From positions 1 through 64,000 of the forward strand of contig JAICSO010000018.1 in assembly GCA_025936825.1 (NCBI GenBank): a DNA stretch of 64,000 nucleotides. Direction: 5' to 3'. Shown one piece after another: positions 8,070 to 16,645 of the stretch. Below the pieces are notes generated by a model. That model was not told the DNA's origin. It was given only the letters and a program-made list of their open reading frames with translations, and made no database searches. This DNA comes from Terriglobales bacterium (GTDB lineage: Bacteria; Acidobacteriota; Terriglobia; Terriglobales; Acidobacteriaceae). The position numbers and the translations under genes were made by a program. Numbering within the stretch: position 1 is the first letter of the stretch; each line of letters begins with the position of its first letter.

Positions 8070-8751
8070 ATGATGAACCATTCAGAAAGACCCGGGAAGA
8101 CGCGGCGATTCGACCCGAACACTTTTCTTGCAACCATCGGTGACGGCAGAAAGAATGTGAGCGTCGCCAGGAAACATGTCGTTTTTTCTCAAGGTGATAT
8201 AGCTGACGCGGTGTTCTACATAAAAAAGGGAAAAGTCCGGCTGACGGTAGTATCAAAGCACAGGCAAAGAAGCAACGATCGCGATCATGAGTGAGGCCAA
8301 TTTCTTCGGCGAAGGTGCATTGGCGGGGCAGCCTTTACGCATGGGATCCGCGGTTGCCATGACCGATTGTGAGCTCATGCGAATCGAGAAGAAGGCGATG
8401 ATGGAAGCGCTGCACCGCGAACATGCCTTTTCTGACGTATTCGTTGCTTATCTGCTGGCCCGCAACATACGTTATGAAGAGGACCTGGTTGACCAACTTT
8501 TTAATTCCAGCGAGAAGCGGCTGGCCCGAGTCCTGCTGATGCTGGCCCACTTTGGCAAAGAAGGAGTACCCCAGACGGTGGTTCCCAAGATCAGCCAGGA
8601 GACCCTCGCCGAGATGATCGGCACCACCCGTTCGCGCGTGAGCTTCTTCATGAACCGGTTCCGCAGATTGGGATTCATTCACTACTCAGGCGGCATCGAA
8701 GGCGGCCTGGAGGTACACAGCTCTTTGCTCAACGTGGTTCTGCACGATTGA
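8070..8751 (+). pseudogene. Crp/Fnr-family regulator interrupted by a one-base insertion
   Basis: Two overlapping frames encode consecutive pieces of one Crp/Fnr protein. From ATG 8070, about 60 residues cover the start of the cyclic-nucleotide-binding-like beta-roll (KHVVFSQGDIADAVFYIKKG). At about 8259-8264 (AAGCACAGGC) one extra base shifts the frame. The second frame resumes with ATIAIMSEANFFGEGALAGQ, and continues through the dimerisation helix to a C-terminal winged HTH (SQETLAEMIGTTRSRVSFFM). The 682-bp total is 227 codons plus one base, normal for the family after removing the extra base. No cysteine cluster for an FNR-type iron-sulphur centre is seen. Translation from ATG 8287 could still yield a beta-roll fragment plus HTH, but a working regulator would need the frame repaired. 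A palindrome resembling its likely target lies just downstream at 8791. Confidence 0.8.
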
Positions 8752-8790
8752 GTTCTAAACACCCCCGCCCTGGCGTCGGCTTTCCAGAAG

Positions 8791-8806
8791 TGGTCAATTT
8801 TGACCA
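8791..8806. promoter_or_regulatory. Palindrome, candidate Crp/Fnr-family operator
   Basis: TGGTCAA-TT-TTGACCA is a perfect 7-bp-arm inverted repeat with the same TT centre and arm pattern as the 827 site. It lies 40 bp after the Crp/Fnr gene and about 155 bp before the radical SAM gene, so it could control the latter. Confidence 0.5.
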
Positions 8807-8962
8807 GTTTTCCCACCTTGAGCGCGCGACAATTTTTTATGCGCCCGCTGTCCCGCATTTATGAACTGCTGAGCTGTTTCCGAACGTTAGCAAGTCCCAG
8901 ATTCATCGTTTGAGCGCAAGTGCAGTGCCCGATCCATCCCGGGTACAAGGAGGCAATCACGC

Positions 8963-10516
8963 GTGCGTGTTCATCTGATCAACCCCAGTGACGTCTCTTT
9001 TGGCACCGCCGTCATCACGCCGCGGTGGTTGTATGTTCTTGCCGCCGCAACGCCTTCAAGTTTCGGCGATCCTGTGCTCACCGACGAAACGCTTGAACCG
9101 TTCGATCCTGACGGCATTAAAGCGGGTGACGTCGTTGGCATTGGCATTCACACTGCCAACGCTCTCCGTGGGTTCACGATCGGCAAGATGGCACGCGAGC
9201 GAGGGGCGTATGTGGTGTTCGGAGGAATTCACGCGACGCTCTATCCGAATGAAGCTCACGATCTGGGTGGTGCGCACGCCGTAGTCAAGGGCGACGGGGA
9301 CCTCGTGTGGTCGAAGGTATTGGCCGACTGCTCTCGCGGAACTCCGCTGCTCGTCTATGAAGGCGGCCGCATTGATGCCTCCCACTTCTTGCCCGCGCGA
9401 TGGGACCTGGTGCCCCGGCGGAGCTACATGTGGGCGTCGGTTCAAACCGTGCGCGGCTGCCCCAAGCACTGCTCATTCTGTTCGGTCTGGCGGACCGATG
9501 GTCAGCGTCCGCGGCAGCGCTCGTCGGACGTGGTAGTTGAAGAGATCGTCCAACTGCGACGCCTTGGCTTTCGCTTCATCGCGCTGGCCGACGATAACTT
9601 CTATCCGGTGACGCTTACCGACATCCGCTTGGCGGAACAGCAGAACAACACGGCGCGAGTCAATGAATTGAAAAGCATCCGCGCTGAGCGGTTTGCCTTG
9701 ATGGAGCGCCTCGCTCAGCTTCCGTCCGACACTATCTTCTTTACCCAGATCACCATGGAAGCCGCAGAGGACAATGAGTTCCTTGATGCCATGCAAGCCG
9801 CGCACATCAAGGGCGCGCTGGTGGGCGTTGAGTCCGTGACCCCGGAAGGCTTAAAGGACGTGTACAAGGAATTTAATTGCGCCGGGGAAGATCTAGTGAC
9901 GCGCCTGAAGAAGTTCCGCCGCCACGGGATCTATGTGCTCGGCTCTTTCATATTTGGCCTGCCCAGCGACCGCCAACAGACCTTCGACGCGACGGCCGCG
10001 GTGGCATCCCGCGCGGAGATTGCCTTTGCCCAGTTTGTCATGCTGACGCCTTATCCAGGCACCGTCGATTTCATCAAGTGGGAGAAAGAGATGGAGGCGG
10101 CACAGGTGAAGGTTGCCGGGATTCCGATCACCCGTCGCTGGCTTATCCCGTTGGGCCTGCGGCCCAAGCTCTATTGGCCTCATCCCACGATGTCGGGTGA
10201 GGAGATTCGCCAACGCACCCAGTCCGTGTGGGACAACTTCTATGGCTTGAAGTCGATATGGATGCGCTCTCGTTTTATAAAGTCGCTGCGTGCGCGCCTG
10301 GCTTTCGTTTTGATCTCGAAGATCTATAGACAAATGTACGCAGACACGGGGATCGCCACCGACAGCGCACGCGTCTCGAGGTCCGCACAGTGGGCACGAT
10401 GGTTAGCGAGACCCTGCCAGCGACTGTTTGCCGGTACCCCTATGCCGCTCCTCCAAGTCCCCAAACGCCGGAGTGAAGATGTCGGCATGGGGCTGACTAC
10501 GCTTCAGGCGGACTGA
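8963..10516 (+). CDS. B12-binding domain radical SAM enzyme
   Basis: Residues about 1-140 resemble the Rossmann-like cobalamin-binding domain found in B12-dependent radical SAM proteins, with GDVVGIGIHTANALRG and YVVFGGIHATLYPNEA. The radical SAM motif CPKHCSFC follows, with Cys166, Cys170 and Cys173 as ligands of the 4Fe-4S cluster. Later segments (ALVGVESVTPEGLKDV and GIYVLGSFIFGLPSDR) fit the rest of the TIM barrel. The start is GTG at 8963, with a strong AAGGAGG at 8947-8953. Such enzymes methylate or rearrange lipids, cofactors or antibiotics; the substrate here is unknown. The gene stands alone downstream of the Crp/Fnr remnant and the 8791 palindrome. Confidence 0.88.
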   Translation: MRVHLINPSDVSFGTAVITPRWLYVLAAATPSSFGDPVLTDETLEPFDPDGIKAGDVVGIGIHTANALRGFTIGKMARERGAYVVFGGIHATLYPNEAHDLGGAHAVVKGDGDLVWSKVLADCSRGTPLLVYEGGRIDASHFLPARWDLVPRRSYMWASVQTVRGCPKHCSFCSVWRTDGQRPRQRSSDVVVEEIVQLRRLGFRFIALADDNFYPVTLTDIRLAEQQNNTARVNELKSIRAERFALMERLAQLPSDTIFFTQITMEAAEDNEFLDAMQAAHIKGALVGVESVTPEGLKDVYKEFNCAGEDLVTRLKKFRRHGIYVLGSFIFGLPSDRQQTFDATAAVASRAEIAFAQFVMLTPYPGTVDFIKWEKEMEAAQVKVAGIPITRRWLIPLGLRPKLYWPHPTMSGEEIRQRTQSVWDNFYGLKSIWMRSRFIKSLRARLAFVLISKIYRQMYADTGIATDSARVSRSAQWARWLARPCQRLFAGTPMPLLQVPKRRSEDVGMGLTTLQAD

Positions 10517-10566
10517 GATGTCCAATGTGACCATCGGACGCGAACCTCATTGTAGTAACTACGAAT

Positions 10567-10773
10567 ATGGTGCATAGGTATTGTCTTGAGTGCGGTGGTG
10601 AATTGGTCTTGGCGTTTCGGCCGGCGGACAAAGCATGGCATAGTCCTGGGGATGGGGCTCAGCCGAAGCCAGCCAAAAGCTGGCGATGCAGCACCTGCGG
10701 GCATGAATTCACCGCCGAACAGCTTCGCTCGGGCAAGCCTCAGAATTCCGCCAAGGTAGAGCAGCAGCCTTAA
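10567..10773 (+). CDS. Small zinc-ribbon protein
   Basis: This 68-residue protein has CLEC near residue 6 and CSTC near residue 41, each two-Cys knuckle followed by Gly (CGGELVLAF and CGHEFTAEQL), as in a zinc ribbon. It lies 50 bp after the radical SAM gene on the same strand. It is similar in size and layout to the 4394 gene, though not obviously a duplicate. Its partner is unknown. Confidence 0.6.
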   Translation: MVHRYCLECGGELVLAFRPADKAWHSPGDGAQPKPAKSWRCSTCGHEFTAEQLRSGKPQNSAKVEQQP

Positions 10774-10897
10774 ACAAACGACTACCAAGTCCTCGGTACT
10801 TCGATGCGCCCTGCGTTCGTGAACTTGCGAGCGTGAAAACACGTACACTAGGGTATGCATACCGATAAAACAGCTCAACGCAGCCACGATCGAGCGC

Positions 10898-11098
10898 TTG
10901 GGAGAACAGAGTGGTTGGTTGCTGAAGAGGTACAGATCCGAGTTAGCCAAAGATCCTGATAGCCAAGCAACCAAATCGTCGCGAAGCAATTTGATTGCTC
11001 TGCTGCATACCATTCATGTGGTTTATGGAGCTTCGATCTCTGGAGATGTGACCAACGCCTTACGTTCTACAGATCTTCCAGCCGACTCGGATAAATAG
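10898..11098 (+). CDS. Hypothetical small protein, start uncertain
   Basis: The frame encodes GEQSGWLLKRYRSELAKDPD and then NLIALLHTIHVVYGASISG, which looks like a folded helical protein. The only in-frame start is a TTG at 10898 without a good ribosome-binding site. The open frame continues upstream to about 10859 (KQLNAATIERL), where no ATG, GTG or TTG is present. The ATG at 10855 is in another frame, so a frameshift or an unusual start is possible. Function unknown. Confidence 0.35.
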   Translation: MGEQSGWLLKRYRSELAKDPDSQATKSSRSNLIALLHTIHVVYGASISGDVTNALRSTDLPADSDK

Positions 11099-11168
11099 CC
11101 CACAAATAAACCCCAATCTCCTGCAACATACGTGGAACTGCTTTGCTTGCATCAGAACAGACTGAAGT

Positions 11169-11186
11169 CTGGTCAAAATTGATCAG
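11169..11186. promoter_or_regulatory. Near-palindrome, candidate Crp/Fnr-family operator
   Basis: CTGGTCAA-AA-TTGATCAG has the same 8-bp arms as the 827 site, with one mismatch between arms, and the complementary AA centre. It sits in a region without a confident downstream gene. Confidence 0.4.
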
Positions 11187-12168
11187 AACAAAACCACGGA
11201 CTGTTCTGGAGTTGGAGCTGTCAAACGTTCTTGCGGGGCCGCTTCGTTAGTATGTTCTCGGGGGGAGGGCAAGACTTTTGAAGGGCCCCGTAAGCACTTT
11301 CAAGGAGCTTCCCATGATGTCGCCGGAAATGGGTCCTAACCGCTTGAACATGAAGTTCTCGGAGTCCGGAAGGAAGGTACTGATTCATCTCGTACGCGGA
11401 CTTCCACCGAAGATCAGCCGGGACAGGAAGACGATTACGATCACCTCCCCAGATCGTTTTCCAGTGCGCACCAAGCCTACCAAGCCGTAGCTGGCCAGGA
11501 GTCACTCGCTCCTCAAGTCGCGCGGGACGCGGTCCATCTCAACACGTCGCGCAGCCTCAACGGATTCGACCCTTGTCATTGGCGTAGCTCGATTTTCTGT
11601 GCAACCAACCTGGCCCGTTTTGATAGCTCGTTTGAAAGACTCATGTCGCATTTTCCCCGAATGGAGGAAGCGCGATCGTCGAGTGTCCCTCTTTGGCTTG
11701 AACGTCTTACGATCGAAAAGCCGCCCTACGCATGTCCCGAACTGAAAGATAAATTCCCCCGGCGTCCGAACAGGTGGGCTAGGCCCATTCTGCCATGGGA
11801 ATAGCCGTTTCTGATCATCGGTTAAGGTCCAGGGAGCACCTTCACGTTAGTCTCGGGCCAGAGCTCCAGTCTGTAATCTCCACCTCTTCCAAGACTAGTT
11901 CTCGGTGTTCGCGTCTTCCCCACGCTGCCTGCGTTGGGTGTACGCCCTTCTGCCAGGGCTCGGGCGGGCGCTCGAGCTCATGCGCCGGTATTGCGCCAAA
12001 CAACAGCAAACCCGAAAAAGCGTTTGGCACACACCGCGCCGCTCCTCGCGCCCTGACACCCTCCTGCGGCCGTGTTTTCTTCCTTTCACCGTCTCCGCCT
12101 GCTTTTTCTCCGCTATCGCTCCCCAGTGAAAGAAAAAGCAAGCCGGAAGACGGCAGAAAGGAAAAATC
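11187..12168. other. Gene-poor junction between chromosome and mobile region
   Basis: No confident gene is seen. A plus-strand frame at 11278-11490 (70 aa) overlaps a minus-strand frame at 11221-11505 (94 aa), and neither is convincing. A frame free of stops runs from 11340 to 11804. Its only ATG is at 11643, and its end looks protein-like (SVPLWLERLTIEKPPYACPE), so it may be a gene remnant. The left end of the mobile element probably lies here, but I could not find a copy of the tRNA-fMet repeat to mark it. Confidence 0.4.
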
Positions 12169-13107
12169 ATGAAATTAGAGGAAATCAAGAACAAAACCAA
12201 CGAAGCAGTCAGCTATCTCGTCGAGGCTCTTGAAAAGGGTCAGAGTGAGGTGTTGAGCGAGTATTTGAATGCAATGGCGCGGTTTCACCAGTACAGCTTT
12301 GGGAACATCATGTTAATTGCTCGCCAGAGGCCGACGGCAACTCGGGTTGCCGGAATCCGCACTTGGAACTTGCTTGGCCGCTTCGTTAGGCGCGGAGAGA
12401 AAGGCATTTTGATTCTGGCTCCTATGGTCGGGGGTGAGAATCAGCAGAGTGATGCGGTCGCTACGGAGATCGCAACCGACAACGCAGCCGATGAACGTAA
12501 ACGGGAAGCGCAGCTATATGGGTTTCGTGCCGTGTACGTGTTCGATGTCAGCCAGACCGAAGGCAAAGAACTGCCCAGCCTAACCGATGTCGAAGGCGAT
12601 GTCAGCGGCTATCGCGAGAGACTCGTTGAGTACGTCGAGAGCAAGGGCATAAAACTCAGCTACTCGGAGAAGATTGCACCCGCGAAAGGCTTGTCTTCGG
12701 GCAAGCGAATCACTCTGCTGACCGGGATGCAGCCAGCTGAGGAGTTCTCGACTTTGGTGCATGAGATGGCACACGAGATGTTGCATCGCAGTGAGCGCCG
12801 GACTCTAACCAACAAAGAAGTACGCGAGACCGAAGCCGAGGCCGTCGCCTTTGTGGTTTGCCAATCGATTGGACTTGAAACCGGAACCGCTTCTGAGGAT
12901 TACATCCGACTCTGGAATGGCAGCGCCAAGCTGTTGCAGGAGAGCTTGGAAGTAGTGCGGCGAACCGCTTCCGTAATTCTTGGCGGAATCGTCCCCAAGC
13001 CTGCAGCGACAATAGACGGAGATGCCGTCGCCAATCTCCAACCCTCTAACACGTATGCATCTCAGCCGTCAATGACGGCTGAGGCGGCGTCTGTTAGTGC
13101 ATTCTGA
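12169..13107 (+). CDS. ArdC-like antirestriction protein
   Basis: Residues about 1-110 match the ArdC N-terminal single-stranded-DNA-binding domain: AMARFHQYSFGNIMLIARQR, then RTWNLLGRFVRRGEKGILIL. The C-terminal half is a zinc-metalloprotease-like domain with the HExxH motif in VHEMAHEMLH, followed by EVRETEAEAVAFVV, whose Glu would complete the zinc site. ArdC proteins protect incoming conjugative DNA from restriction in the recipient. The ATG at 12169 follows AGAAAGGAAAAATC. The gene faces the convergent MobF relaxase gene and marks the left part of the mobile region. The Ala/Pro/Ser-rich C-terminal tail is not conserved in type. Confidence 0.8.
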   Translation: MKLEEIKNKTNEAVSYLVEALEKGQSEVLSEYLNAMARFHQYSFGNIMLIARQRPTATRVAGIRTWNLLGRFVRRGEKGILILAPMVGGENQQSDAVATEIATDNAADERKREAQLYGFRAVYVFDVSQTEGKELPSLTDVEGDVSGYRERLVEYVESKGIKLSYSEKIAPAKGLSSGKRITLLTGMQPAEEFSTLVHEMAHEMLHRSERRTLTNKEVRETEAEAVAFVVCQSIGLETGTASEDYIRLWNGSAKLLQESLEVVRRTASVILGGIVPKPAATIDGDAVANLQPSNTYASQPSMTAEAASVSAF

Positions 13108-13171
13108 AACGGAAACCATCCATTTGGGAGTGAAAATGCGGCGCAGCAACGACTTGTGGCCGCTTGCGGAT

Positions 13172-15982
13172 TCACCTGCTCAAAGTATCCGACTGGTCAA
13201 GTTCTGGCGGACGACGCAAGTGCTGCGCACTTGCGCCGTCTCGATCATCAGAAACTGCATTCATTGAAGAACTAGCGCGTGAATCTCCGCCCCCACTACC
13301 CAGGCGCGGTTGTGCATGCCGCTCGGCGAAGGTCTCCCGAGCTGGCTGCTCGCCTCTTCCTCGCAGCATCAATTCGTGAGCGGATTGTCGGTGATCGGAA
13401 CGTGCGACAGAATCGGAGAGCCGTTCCTTATCCGTCGTAACTACTGTTAGCCGATGGCGTCCGCGTGAAGCCGCCACGTAGAACGATTGTCGCCGCATTC
13501 CATCGGCTGAAATAATTACGTGATCGACCGATTTGCCCTGACTGCGATGAGCTGTGACCGCGTAGCCATGGGCGAATTGCTTGTAGTTCTGCGGCAGTAC
13601 TCGACCATCTTGCAGGTGAATCCGTTGTTTTTCGTCAACTGCAGAAACCGTCACCAACTCCCCATTCACTGCCCTAAAACCCGGCTCACGCCGGTTTTCC
13701 AGGAGCAGCAGCTTGTCGTTTGGGGCAATCTCGATCTTCGAACGCTCGTACACGTCAAAGGCTTTCGCCTGTTTTGATGTAAACGTCCGCTCTTCGCCTC
13801 GGGAATTTCGGGCAACAACCGTTTTTCCCTTACGGCCGACTACCTCCAGCGTCTCGTTCTTGTTCACGCCTTTTACGGCCCGATGAAACTTGAGTACTTG
13901 TCCTGATTGGTAATTCCGCGAGGCTTGCTTCTGTGCCGTCGTCCAATTCAGGGAAACGTGTCTTTCTACTTCAATACTGGCCCCCAGCTTGCCTGATCGC
14001 GAGCGTTCTCCGCGAATCGCCGCCGTAATTTGCTCGATGTCGTCGTGTGTCGCAGCGACAACCAGGACATTCGGGTTTTGTCCTTTCGCGTTGAGCTCCA
14101 TATTTGCGTCTGTGTATGCCTTCTGGACCGCCTCGGCGCGATCTTCCCAAGAAACCTCTCGAATTGCTCCCATTCCGTCGAGCTTCGCAATCCCCTGTTC
14201 TGGATCGCGACGCAGCTCTTGCACTGCTTCACGGTATTCAGCGCTTGACTGGCGTTGGACTTGAGTCAGCAACACACTTTTGAGGCCTGATTCCTTCTCC
14301 AGGAGTCGGAGCGCATCCGTTGATTCGACGCTACGGATTTGGCGCGTGTCGCCACTGAATACCAGTCGCGCCCCTTGATCTTCCGTCAACCTCAGCAGGT
14401 CGGACATTTGCCGCCCTGAAATCATTCCCGCCTCATCGGCGATTATGACTTTGTCTGAAAGATTGGTATGAGCTCTCTCGTCTTGCAGAAGGCGCTGTAT
14501 GGTCATTGCGTCGTTAAACCCGACTTTTTGCAGCTCTTCGACGGCGCTCATGGTCGGAGCGACTGCAACAACTTCGCGCCCGCTTTCGTTCAGCGCCCGG
14601 TGAAGTTCCTGCAACGTGGCAGTTTTTCCGGTTCCCGCAGCACCATGAATGTTGACTGCCAGGTCACGACTTCTCAGAACAAAGTCAACGGCCTTCCGTT
14701 GCTCAAGACGCAATTGGCTGGACAATTCGATTTCGACGTTGCCGAGCGAGTTAAACTTGCCAATGCCCCCATCAATACGGGCAATCATGTCGTGTTCTCG
14801 TTGAAGTGTTTCGCGGGTGGCAATGTCTTTTCCCGCGCGGAGCAATTCGCCGCTACTTTCCTCAAACGCGAAAGTGCCCCTGAGTTGATCTAAGTCGATC
14901 CGCCCACGGCCATGCCGCAATGCTTCGGTAAGCAGCTCATGATCGCGGGCAACCGAAACGCGCTCGAATACGTGTTGTTCGGCATACTCCAACGACTCCG
15001 TTGAGGATTCCGGCTCGCGCTCAGGTTGTCGGGATGAGGCTTCTTCCCGAAGTTCCGTGAGATCGAAGGCTTCGTCCGGACTCAGCCGTTCGTGCTGTAG
15101 ACGATACACCTCGTCAGTTGAAATCTCCACCAGCTTGTCAGCTCGTGATTCTCGTACCAGGACTGCCACTTCGTTGTCGGTCGGCTTGCGTCCATTCACC
15201 TTCGTGAACTCGTCTATTGCCCGGTCACGCTGGTGACTGCGTTGACTGTATTTCTCAATAAGTTCATGAGACACACCCTTGATCTCGAATCCCAGGTCCT
15301 TGCCTTTGGCATCGCGACGGTCCTCGACTTCGTACCCCAGGCTTCGGACTTCGCGAGCCAGAGCATTGCGGTATACCTCTGTCAAATAAGCCCGCTGCTC
15401 ATAGATGTCTGAGGCCTGTAGTGCTTTCCAGCTCCCTTCTGTGCCGTCGTACGTCAGGTTGGCTGCAACCGCATGGGTATGTAGCTGAGGGTCAAGTTCG
15501 CGGCTGGTGTCATGGTGATAGACCGCAAGCACCAGATTGCTGGTTGTGCGGTCGCTGTTTCCTCCGTCCTTTCGGACGCGACTCGCTGCCTGCAGTTCCA
15601 GCTCTTTGAGTGTCTCGTCGACGGCTTTTCGATGGGCTTCGATGAGCCTCTCATCGCCACCTACTTTCGCCATCACAGAAACGGATTTTGGAGCGGAAAT
15701 GGTGAAATCGTAGAGATTGCGGCCACGGCTCTGTACAGTTCCATCCGCTCGAATGCGGTGCGCGCTGTGCCGCTGCCGAAGAAAGTTCCCGGTGCTTGGA
15801 TCCAGTCCTTGCCGCACACCTTCAAAATCCGTGGGCTCGACTTCACCTGACAGTCCCAGCAGTTCTGCTCCGCGTCCCTGCCAGGTGCCGACGACCCGCT
15901 CGCCTTCGGCGTAGTAATCGCTGTGCTGCAAGTGCCGCTCGGAATAGCCTGATCCGTCCGACATCGCGCGAATGGTCAGCAT
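13172..15982 (-). CDS. MobF (TrwC-type) conjugative relaxase-helicase
   Basis: The N-terminal relaxase domain (about 1-290) carries a tyrosine pair at residues 23-24 (SDYYAEGE) and the three-histidine metal site His156, His168 and His170 (HHDTSRELDPQLHTHAV). These would nick and bind the transfer strand. Residues about 420-850 form a RecD/TraI-type helicase, with Walker A at 447-454 (GAAGTGKT), a DEAG Walker B (KVIIADEAGM) and a late motif TAHRSQGKSVDHV. At 936 residues it is a full-length family member with no internal stop. Transfer would begin at an origin beside it, and the hairpin-repeat region just upstream (16026-16127) is the best candidate. No coupling protein or type IV secretion genes are visible, so the element is probably mobilised by a helper or its machinery lies elsewhere. 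Confidence 0.92.
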   Translation of the reverse strand: MLTIRAMSDGSGYSERHLQHSDYYAEGERVVGTWQGRGAELLGLSGEVEPTDFEGVRQGLDPSTGNFLRQRHSAHRIRADGTVQSRGRNLYDFTISAPKSVSVMAKVGGDERLIEAHRKAVDETLKELELQAASRVRKDGGNSDRTTSNLVLAVYHHDTSRELDPQLHTHAVAANLTYDGTEGSWKALQASDIYEQRAYLTEVYRNALAREVRSLGYEVEDRRDAKGKDLGFEIKGVSHELIEKYSQRSHQRDRAIDEFTKVNGRKPTDNEVAVLVRESRADKLVEISTDEVYRLQHERLSPDEAFDLTELREEASSRQPEREPESSTESLEYAEQHVFERVSVARDHELLTEALRHGRGRIDLDQLRGTFAFEESSGELLRAGKDIATRETLQREHDMIARIDGGIGKFNSLGNVEIELSSQLRLEQRKAVDFVLRSRDLAVNIHGAAGTGKTATLQELHRALNESGREVVAVAPTMSAVEELQKVGFNDAMTIQRLLQDERAHTNLSDKVIIADEAGMISGRQMSDLLRLTEDQGARLVFSGDTRQIRSVESTDALRLLEKESGLKSVLLTQVQRQSSAEYREAVQELRRDPEQGIAKLDGMGAIREVSWEDRAEAVQKAYTDANMELNAKGQNPNVLVVAATHDDIEQITAAIRGERSRSGKLGASIEVERHVSLNWTTAQKQASRNYQSGQVLKFHRAVKGVNKNETLEVVGRKGKTVVARNSRGEERTFTSKQAKAFDVYERSKIEIAPNDKLLLLENRREPGFRAVNGELVTVSAVDEKQRIHLQDGRVLPQNYKQFAHGYAVTAHRSQGKSVDHVIISADGMRRQSFYVAASRGRHRLTVVTTDKERLSDSVARSDHRQSAHELMLRGRGEQPARETFAERHAQPRLGSGGGDSRASSSMNAVSDDRDGASAQHLRRPPELDQSDTLSR

Positions 15983-16025
15983 GGAAGAACAACCTCAACA
16001 ACTCACTTTGCAAATAGACACCATC

Positions 16026-16044
16026 CCTAAGCCTTCGGCTTAGG
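16026..16044. other. Hairpin, candidate oriT element
   Basis: CCTAAGCC-TTC-GGCTTAGG is a perfect 8-bp inverted repeat with a 3-base loop. It lies 44 bp upstream of the relaxase start, in the divergent gap before the HTH gene. MobF relaxases recognise an inverted repeat next to the nic site near their own gene, which makes this the most likely oriT hairpin. The nic position cannot be placed. Confidence 0.5.
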
Positions 16045-16061
16045 TTCGGTGCAGCGTCCGC

Positions 16062-16123
16062 TGTGCGGAGGCTTCGCGGTCAATTTGCGGTGGATTTGCG
16101 GAGTGTTCGCGGCCTCTTTGCGG
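16062..16123. repeat. Six 7-bp direct repeats on an exact 11-bp period
   Basis: Copies of TKYGCGG begin at 16062 (TGTGCGG), 16073 (TTCGCGG), 16084 (TTTGCGG), 16095 (TTTGCGG), 16106 (TTCGCGG) and 16117 (TTTGCGG). The 11-bp step puts all copies on one face of the helix, as in iterons or parS/operator arrays bound cooperatively. They lie between the hairpin and the 16187 gene, whose product or the ParA partner system could bind them. Confidence 0.7.
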
Positions 16124-16186
16124 AGCTTCGGCCATCCTTTCTGGTTGCGTTCAGCGTCTGTTCTTAACAGCAGTTTTGGAGATCGA

Positions 16187-16645
16187 ATGAAGCCGCAATT
16201 TGAAGCCATTCTCAAAACCTTGCCTCCGCAAACACCGCGCTCGCGGTTACATCCCTATAGCGAGCTAATTCGTGAGATGCGAAAACGCAAACGTTCTTAT
16301 CGCGAAATCACTGAAGTCTTGCGCGATCAGTTTGGGTTGAAGGCAGGCATCAGCACCGTCAGAGATTTCTTGCGAGCCCAGACGAAATCAAAAACGAAAC
16401 ACCGCGAACGAAACAATCACAACTTGCACACCACGAGGAACAGGAAAGCACTTACAGCAACAAATAAGGAACGAGAAGCACTGGCAGGCACTGCAAGGAC
16501 ACAGAAGGCGTTTGAGAGCACTGAACGACATTTTCAGGAATCAATGCAATCACGTTTGTCAAAACTTTCGAACAGGCCACGCTTTGAATACAACTCTGAA
16601 GAGCCGTTGCGCATTCTGCGTAAGCAGGGAGAGCACGATGACTAG
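16187..16645 (+). CDS. Predicted HTH DNA-binding accessory protein of the mobile element
   Basis: The ATG at 16187 follows TTGGAGATCGA and is preferred over the in-frame upstream start at 16049, which would run through the repeat array. The N-terminal part (HPYSELIREMRKRKRSYREI then TEVLRDQFGLKAGISTVRDF) reads like a helix-turn-helix with an Arg/Lys-rich first helix. The C-terminal half is Lys/Thr/Arg-rich and probably disordered. Its position 60 bp after an 11-bp-phased repeat array and directly before a ParA-like ATPase suggests a centromere- or oriT-binding partner. It overlaps the ParA gene start by 8 bp. No firm family match is claimed. Confidence 0.55.
   Translation: MKPQFEAILKTLPPQTPRSRLHPYSELIREMRKRKRSYREITEVLRDQFGLKAGISTVRDFLRAQTKSKTKHRERNNHNLHTTRNRKALTATNKEREALAGTARTQKAFESTERHFQESMQSRLSKLSNRPRFEYNSEEPLRILRKQGEHDD

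Noticed and set aside
11187-12168. Search for a left att copy of the mobile region
   Set aside because: No stretch resembling the 42-bp tRNA-fMet core or the tRNA 3' half was found here, so the left boundary is left open.
16062-16123. CRISPR array
   Set aside because: The repeat unit is 7 bp with 4-bp spacers and no cas genes are nearby. It fits a protein-binding array instead. No CRISPR array was seen anywhere in the window.
16049-16186. Upstream extension of the HTH-like protein frame
   Set aside because: It is translated from the 11-bp repeat array, and the ATG at 16187 has its own ribosome-binding site.
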